Below, one piece after another: positions 59,615-64,000 of a stretch of 64,000 nt of DNA. How positions within the stretch are numbered: position 1 is the stretch's first letter; each line of letters opens with the position of its first letter. A program made the translations under genes and the position numbers. Origin of the DNA: Rhodocyclaceae bacterium (GTDB taxonomy: Bacteria; Pseudomonadota; Gammaproteobacteria; Burkholderiales; Rhodocyclaceae); assembly GCA_008080565.1 (NCBI GenBank), contig VIKE01000018.1, positions 47,349 through 111,348 on the forward strand. The letters are read 5' to 3'. Below the pieces are notes generated by a model. That model did not search any database. It was not told the DNA's origin and saw nothing but the letters and a program-made list of their open reading frames with translations.

Positions 59615-60628
59615 CAGGGCGCCGGGTTGGTGTAACGCAGGTGGATGGCGTCGATTTCGGCGAGTATTTCTGGCGACAGCGTTGTCTGCATGGCGGGCAG
59701 CGTTTCCTTCAGTTGCGCCAGCGAGGAGGCGCCAATGATGGTGCTGGCGACGAACCAACGCGAACGCGTGAAGCCGAGGGCCAGTTGCGTCGGCGTCAGG
59801 CCGTGTTTGTGGGCGAGTTCAACGTAGGCCTGGACGGCGGGGGCGACGTTCGGTTTGCTGTAACGCTGGCCGAACGTCGGCCATTGGGTGATGCGGCCGG
59901 CGGCGTTGGGGTTGGCCAGATACTTGCCGGTCAGATGGCCGAAGGCCAGGGCCGAATAGACCAACAGTCCGACCTGTTGGCGATAACAGACTTCGGCCAG
60001 ACCGGTCTCGAAGGTCCGGTTGAGCAGGCTGTAGGCGTTTTGCGTCGAAACGATGCGCGGCAGTTCGAGTTCGTCGGCCAGCCGGGTGAATTCCATGATG
60101 CCCCACGGGTGTTCGTTGGAGACGCCGATCTGGCGAATCTTGCCTTCCTTGACCAGTTCGCCAAGCACTTCGAGCTGCTCGCGGATCGGCGTGCCTTCGC
60201 GTTCGTTTTTCGGATCGAATTGCCACTGGCCGAACATCGGCTGGTTGCGTTCCGGCCAGTGCAGTTGATAGAGATCGACATAATCTGTCTGCAGGCGCTG
60301 CAGCGAGCCGTCGAGGGCTGCGCGGATATTGGCACGGTCGAGCGCCGGCGGGCCTTTGCGGATCCAGCTCAGGTTGCGGCTGGGGCCGGCGACCTTGGTG
60401 GCGATCTGGATCTGGTCGCGCTGCTGGCGTTTCAGCCAGCGCCCGACGATGCTTTCCGAGGCGCCGCAGGTTTCGGCGCGCGGCGGCACGGCGTACATCT
60501 CGGCCAAAATCGAGCTGGGCATGGGCATCGGTTTCGCTGGTTTGTTCGCCGAAAGTCATGGTGCCAAGGCAGACTTCGGGAACAACAAAGTCGCTGCGGC
60601 CAAGCTGGCGTGTTTGGAATAGTGTCAT
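59614..60628 (-). pseudogene. Tas-like aldo/keto reductase with internal deletion
   Basis: An NADPH-dependent aldo/keto reductase of the Tas type. The first part, from ATG 60628 (GGAGC site), reads MTLFQTRQLGRSDF and GTMTFGEQTSETDAHAQL. The rest lies in another frame from AEMYAVPPRAETCG through KVAGPSRNLSW, LYQLHWPERNQP, IGVSNEHPWG and TIIGASSLAQL to IHLRYTNPAP. The family normally has about 14 residues here (LDYA...GINFIDT), including the catalytic Asp. Only 10 nt remain, so about 32 nt are missing and the frame is shifted (the 1015-bp span is one base over a multiple of three). Either a recent mutation or a sequence error. Confidence 0.8.
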
Positions 60629-60636
60629 TGGTAGCT

Positions 60637-60670
60637 CCAAATTTGGGCAAAAATCAGGGTTGACCGCAGA
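60637..60670 (+). repeat. Dispersed element, degenerate copy 18
   Basis: CCAAATTTGGGCAAAAATCA then GGGTTGACCGCAGA, the AAAATTT-like variant. It covers the stop codon of the 60654 gene and the leader of the reductase gene. Confidence 0.65.
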
Positions 60671-60986
60671 GAACGCCATATATAAGGACGTGGCGGTTCA
60701 ATAGGTAATCAAAACTGGCCGGCACGATGGCCAGCCGGTGGTCGTCGGGATGTTGGCAGTGTTTTTTCACCCAGGCTTGCGCCGCGGCGTAGGCGGCGTC
60801 GAAGCTGGCGAACAGCCCGTCAAGTTGTTCGGAGCGGACAGGCAGGAAAGCCCCAGTCAGCCGATCGAGCAGCTTGTCGGTGTCGAGCATCTGCACCGCG
60901 TAGCCGGCCGGTGGCCGGGCCAAAGGCAACTCGTCAAGCGAGAAGCGGTCACCAAATGCGTCGGCGGGAAGGGGGGGAATGTCCAT
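60654..60986 (-). CDS. Hypothetical protein
   Basis: A 110-residue soluble protein (MDIPPLPADAFGDRFSLDEL...RPPAGYAVQMLDTDKLLDRL...HPDDHRLAIVPASFDYLLNRHVLIYGV). No family recognised; alpha/beta character with a possible ligand-binding hydrophobic end. ATG 60986 is preferred over a start 15 codons upstream. Its final codons CGQP come from a dispersed element copy, so its C-terminus may be recent. It lies 25 bp upstream of the broken reductase on the same strand. Confidence 0.6.
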   Translation of the reverse strand: MDIPPLPADAFGDRFSLDELPLARPPAGYAVQMLDTDKLLDRLTGAFLPVRSEQLDGLFASFDAAYAAAQAWVKKHCQHPDDHRLAIVPASFDYLLNRHVLIYGVLCGQP

Positions 60987-61093
60987 GCGGTATTTTAGCG
61001 GCAAGAGCTTTATTCGTTGCCAACTGGGCATTTGGTGGCGGGGGCCGGAGTGATAGAATTCTACGGTTGTAATAAAAACTTAACAGGACTGTC

Positions 61094-61732
61094 ATGTTCG
61101 CTCGTCTGATGCCCAGGGAGGGCAAGTATTTCGATCTTTTCAATGCGCATGCGGAGTTGATTGCGCAAGGTGGAAAGGCCTTGTCCAACATGATCGCCGC
61201 CCTGGTCGACCATCCTGAGCAGGCAACGCTGTTCGCTGAGGAAATCGACTCCCTCGAACGCCAGGCGGATGCCATTACCCACGATACGCTGGCGCAATTG
61301 CATACGGCCTTCATCACGCCTTTTGATCGCGATGAAATCCATCAGCTGATCAATGGCATGGACGATATTCTCGACGTCATGCAGGACGTCGCCGAGTCGA
61401 TCTCGTTGTATGACATCACCCGTGTTCCAACGGATGCCAAGGCCATGGCCATCGTCACCGAGAACTGCTGCGTCTGTGTGCAGTCAGTCATCAAGCTGAT
61501 GCACAGCATGGACAACGCGCCGGCCATCCTCAAGTTTTGTCATGAAATCGACGAGTTGGAATCCGAAGCCGATCGCTCGTTGCGTAGCGCCATGTCCAAA
61601 ATCTTTCGCGAAGAACCGGATGTGCGTGAAGTCGTCAAACTCAAGGAAATCTACGAATTGCTTGAATCGGTGACCGATCGCTGCAAGGACGTGGCCGGCA
61701 CGGTTGAAGCCATCGTCCTCGAAAATTCCTGA
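61094..61732 (+). CDS. DUF47 (PhoU-like) phosphate transport accessory protein
   Basis: A 212-residue helical PhoU-like protein (YkaA family). Conserved parts: GGKALSNMIAALVDHPEQ, EEIDSLERQADAITHD, FITPFDRDEIHQLINGMDDILDVMQDVAES, EIDELESEADRSLRSAM. It is normally paired with a Pit transporter, which it is thought to regulate. The Pit gene follows 14 bp later. Confidence 0.92.
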   Translation: MFARLMPREGKYFDLFNAHAELIAQGGKALSNMIAALVDHPEQATLFAEEIDSLERQADAITHDTLAQLHTAFITPFDRDEIHQLINGMDDILDVMQDVAESISLYDITRVPTDAKAMAIVTENCCVCVQSVIKLMHSMDNAPAILKFCHEIDELESEADRSLRSAMSKIFREEPDVREVVKLKEIYELLESVTDRCKDVAGTVEAIVLENS

Positions 61733-61746
61733 GCGGATCGCTCGGC

Positions 61747-62754
61747 ATGGATACGCTTAATATCAGTCTCGGGGTCGTCGTAACCCTGGTGATTGTCGCC
61801 TTGCTGTTCGACTTCATGAACGGCTTTCACGATGCGGCCAATTCAATTGCCACCATCGTCTCCACCCGCGTTCTCAAGCCACATCAGGCGGTTATCTGGG
61901 CTGCAGGGTTCAATTTTCTGGCTTATTTCCTGTTTCAGCTGAAAGTTGCCTCGACCATCGGGAAAGGCACCATCGATCCGTCGATAGTCGATCATTACGT
62001 GGTCTTTGGTGCGTTGGTCGGCGCCATCATCTGGAATGTCATTACCTGGTACTACGGCATTCCGTCGTCGTCATCGCATGCGCTGGTGGGTGGATTGGTT
62101 GGCGCCGCCATTGCCAAGGCGGGCGTGGGCAGCCTGATTTCTTCCGGCGTCCTGAAAATCGTCGCCTTCATTTTCGTCGCGCCATTCCTCGGTTTCATGA
62201 TCGGCGGCACCTTGATGGTGATCGTGTCGTGGATTTGTCGAAACATGGCGCCACGCAAGGTTGATAAGCATTTCCGCCGCTTTCAGTTGATCTCCGCGGC
62301 AGCCTACAGTTTGGGACATGGCGGGAACGACGCGCAAAAAACGGTCGGTATCATCTGGATGTTGCTGATCGCTGCCGGTATCTCGACAACCAGCGACCCG
62401 ATTCCCGGGTGGGTCGTACTTTGTTGCTATTCCGCAATGGGCCTCGGGACAATGTTCGGTGGCTGGCGCATCGTCAAGACGATGGGTAATCGCATCACCA
62501 AGCTCAACCAGGCCCGCGGCTTCTGCGCCAATACCGGTGGTGCAATCACGCTGTTTTTGGCTACCGCATTCGGCATCCCCGTTTCTACAACTCACACCAT
62601 TACTGGCGCGATTGCCGGTGTTGGCTCAACGCGTGGCGCTCGGGCTGTCCGTTGGGGAGTGGCAGGCGGGATCGTCTGGGCATGGATTCTGACCATCCCC
62701 TGCAGTGCGGCCATGGCAGCACTTGCCTGGTATATCGGCTCGATTATTCTTTGA
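61747..62754 (+). CDS. Inorganic phosphate transporter, Pit family
   Basis: A 335-residue inner-membrane proton- or metal-phosphate symporter. The repeated signature is FDFMNGFHDAANSIATIVSTRVL in the first half and SLGHGGNDAQKTVGIIWMLL in the second, with SSSHALVGGLVGA and STTHTITGAI as paired motifs. Low-affinity phosphate uptake (a Pit-like divalent metal-phosphate complex) is the family role. Coupled to the DUF47 gene. Confidence 0.93.
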   Translation: MDTLNISLGVVVTLVIVALLFDFMNGFHDAANSIATIVSTRVLKPHQAVIWAAGFNFLAYFLFQLKVASTIGKGTIDPSIVDHYVVFGALVGAIIWNVITWYYGIPSSSSHALVGGLVGAAIAKAGVGSLISSGVLKIVAFIFVAPFLGFMIGGTLMVIVSWICRNMAPRKVDKHFRRFQLISAAAYSLGHGGNDAQKTVGIIWMLLIAAGISTTSDPIPGWVVLCCYSAMGLGTMFGGWRIVKTMGNRITKLNQARGFCANTGGAITLFLATAFGIPVSTTHTITGAIAGVGSTRGARAVRWGVAGGIVWAWILTIPCSAAMAALAWYIGSIIL

Positions 62755-62756
62755 TC

Positions 62757-62900
62757 TTGAAAGTTGCTGTCTTTACCCTCCTGCTGGCTGTGCTGGCAGG
62801 AGTCGTATGGACCATTCCCGTGTTATGGGAGCTGGCAGTGGCTGGAGTGATTGGCGCCGTCTACTGGATATTCTTCCGTATCCCACCGAATAGTGACTAA
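62757..62900 (+). CDS. Small membrane protein (47 residues)
   Basis: Open frame from TTG 62757, two bases after the Pit stop: two hydrophobic helices (VFTLLLAVLAGVVWTIPVL and LAVAGVIGAVYWIFF) and a short tail RIPPNSD. Its stop overlaps the convergent DUF465 gene. Start codon and expression are uncertain. Confidence 0.5.
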   Translation: MKVAVFTLLLAVLAGVVWTIPVLWELAVAGVIGAVYWIFFRIPPNSD

Positions 62901-63118
62901 GCCGGGATATCGGGTACCAGCATCTCCTCCAGTTGAATAATCCGGTCTTTTAACAAAAGCTTTCGTTTTTTCAGTCGGGGAATGAGTAAGTCTTCAGGTG
63001 GCGGGTTCTCAATAAGGTGCGTAATAACCTGATCCAGGTCGCGGTGCTCCACCTGCAGTTCATGCAACTGGGCATGAATCTGGCTGATCTCCGCATCAGT
63101 CAGCGGATGAAGGGACAT
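62897..63118 (-). CDS. DUF465 (YdcH-like) protein
   Basis: A 73-residue helical protein with the DUF465 pattern: LTDAEISQIHAQLHELQVEHRDLD, then PRLKKRKLLLKDRIIQLE. Function unknown; common small cytoplasmic protein of proteobacteria. It is transcribed divergently from the next gene with 67 bp between. Confidence 0.85.
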   Translation of the reverse strand: MSLHPLTDAEISQIHAQLHELQVEHRDLDQVITHLIENPPPEDLLIPRLKKRKLLLKDRIIQLEEMLVPDIPA

Positions 63119-63185
63119 TTTCGACTCCTGATTGCTTCGGTTGTTTTGCTAGAATACCTTGATCCGATTCGTGGAGGAGAGAGAA

Positions 63186-63494
63186 ATGCAACATCATGTA
63201 ATTGTCTCGTTCGGCAAGGAAAAAGAATTCGAATTCAAATTCCCGGGCGGGGCACCATCCGACGTGGCGCGCCAGTGGTTTGACCATGAGTTCACCGTTC
63301 TGGAGTGCGACGTAGCGACTCCGACTGGCAAGATTCTCGCCGTAGACCGCATTCTTAGTGTCGCCAAATACGCCGGTGAAGAGCGCTTTCGCGACCAGCG
63401 TACTTGGGCTGAGCAGTTTGCCAAGAACACAGCAGCGCTGCTCGGGCGCGAATTGATCCGTGTCGACGTCGAGCATTACAGCATCGGCTATTGA
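63186..63494 (+). CDS. Hypothetical protein upstream of greB
   Basis: A 102-residue soluble protein (MQHHVIVSFGKEKEFEFKFPGG...RQWFDHEFTVLECDVATPTGKILAVDRILSVAKYAGEERFRDQRTWAEQFAKNTAALLGRELIRVDVEHYSIGY). No family named. ATG 63186 has GGAGAGAGAA. Its stop overlaps the greB ATG (TGATG), so the two are coupled and it may share a transcript with the elongation factor. Confidence 0.75.
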   Translation: MQHHVIVSFGKEKEFEFKFPGGAPSDVARQWFDHEFTVLECDVATPTGKILAVDRILSVAKYAGEERFRDQRTWAEQFAKNTAALLGRELIRVDVEHYSIGY

Positions 63495-64000
63495 TGAACA
63501 AGGCGTTTGTGCGGGAGAGCGACAGTGACGATGAAGAAGATGTTTCGCCTTCACTGAAGCTACCTCCCGGAACGCGTAATTACATTACCCCGTCGGGTCA
63601 TGCTCGATTGAAAGACGAGCTCGAGCATCTGGTCAAGCGTGAGCGCCCGCATGTTGTTGAAGTGGTTGCCTGGGCCGCATCGAATGGCGACCGCTCCGAA
63701 AATGGCGACTATATATATGGCAAGCGGCGCTTGCGTGAAATAGATCGCCGTATCCGCTTCCTTACCAAGCGTATCGAGAACGCCGAAGTTGTAGATCCGT
63801 TGCGTCAAGGCAATAACGACCAGATATTCTTTGGTGCTCGGGTAACAATCGCCGAGGCCGACGGCGTTGAGAACACATACACCATTGTCGGCGTGGACGA
63901 AACGGATGTGGCACAAGGGCGCATCAGCTGGATTTCGCCTCTTGCCCGTGCCTTGATCAAGGCCCGAGAAGGCGATTTGATTCGATTTCAGAGTCCGGTG
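63494..64000 (+). CDS. greB: Transcription elongation factor GreB, N-terminal part
   Basis: The first 169 codons of GreB; the window ends before the stop. The N-terminal coiled coil has the two acidic residues at its tip (AASNGDRSENGDYIYGKRRLREIDRRI), and the C-terminal FKBP-like domain begins IFFGARVTIAEADG. GreB stimulates the RNA cleavage activity of stalled RNA polymerase. The EEDVSP-type acidic extension before PGTRNYITPSGHARL is as usual for betaproteobacterial GreB. Confidence 0.93.
   Translation, partial: MNKAFVRESDSDDEEDVSPSLKLPPGTRNYITPSGHARLKDELEHLVKRERPHVVEVVAWAASNGDRSENGDYIYGKRRLREIDRRIRFLTKRIENAEVVDPLRQGNNDQIFFGARVTIAEADGVENTYTIVGVDETDVAQGRISWISPLARALIKAREGDLIRFQSPV

Noticed and set aside
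1..64000. tRNA, rRNA, CRISPR arrays, integrases, insertion sequences
   Set aside because: I looked for repeats with regular spacers, cloverleaf-like segments, and transposase or recombinase motifs and saw none.

Overview
The window is chromosomal DNA of a high-GC betaproteobacterium. The gene set fits Rhodocyclaceae (Dechloromonas/Azonexus-like): HemN next to a DsbD_2-type maturation protein, CowN beside a CooA-like CO sensor (suggesting a nitrogen fixer), Bfd and two bacterioferritins, a DUF47-Pit pair, and many TonB and iron genes. This placement is inferred from gene content only. There are no rRNA or tRNA genes, CRISPR arrays, transposases or integrases in view.

Layout. 1-7115 (+): the 3' end of hemN, a DsbD_2 membrane protein, then UspA, CopA, a PAS-GGDEF-EAL protein, CopZ and SelD in one direction. 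7181-12442 (-): a Fur-type iron block with a PepSY protein, an FhuE-like siderophore receptor, Bfd and two bacterioferritins. 12438-18205 (-): housekeeping genes, namely NudC, a frameshifted membrane protein, a methyltransferase, an SRAP protein, an MFS transporter and a thioesterase. 18722-23933: an AT-richer island with a tight operon of glycosyltransferase, glycosyltransferase-HAD fusion, viperin-like radical SAM enzyme and WbmS-like deacetylase, closed by a convergent ComB-like phosphatase. 24446-24979: one orphan gene. 25650-26708: cowN and a CooA-like regulator. 26945-35536: glutathione peroxidase, a hybrid kinase, AsmA, a truncated globin, a possible small RNA and a FliD-like orphan. 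36024-39851 (-): a second AT-rich cluster of unknown genes with a PD-(D/E)XK-like protein, next to a NERD-UvrD helicase. 40142-41350: an exported PPC-like repeat protein. 41480-56583: a large iron region with FeoA/FeoB/TlpA-like/TonB receptor, ExbD/ExbB(broken)/TonB/HemP, a Fiu-like receptor, DUF1513, a heme-type hybrid kinase, and a Fur-box operon of small proteins ending in a DUF2325 protein. 56810-64000: DEAD-box helicase, DUF455 protein, broken aldo/keto reductase, DUF47 and Pit, small proteins and the 5' part of greB.

The most distinctive feature is a dispersed element of about 36 bp (two helically phased T-tracts followed by the dyad CGGTTGACCG and TGG). It occurs about 18 times in 64 kb. 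Most copies lie just downstream of stop codons in one preferred orientation. Several lie inside genes, where they are read through in frame. It is absent from the AT-rich islands but present on both sides of each.

Three genes look damaged: exbB (29-bp perfect tandem duplication), a Tas-like aldo/keto reductase (about 32 nt missing) and a phage-holin-family membrane protein (single-base frameshift). The best candidates for undescribed biology are the dispersed element, the glycosyltransferase/radical-SAM island and the AT-rich cluster next to the NERD helicase.
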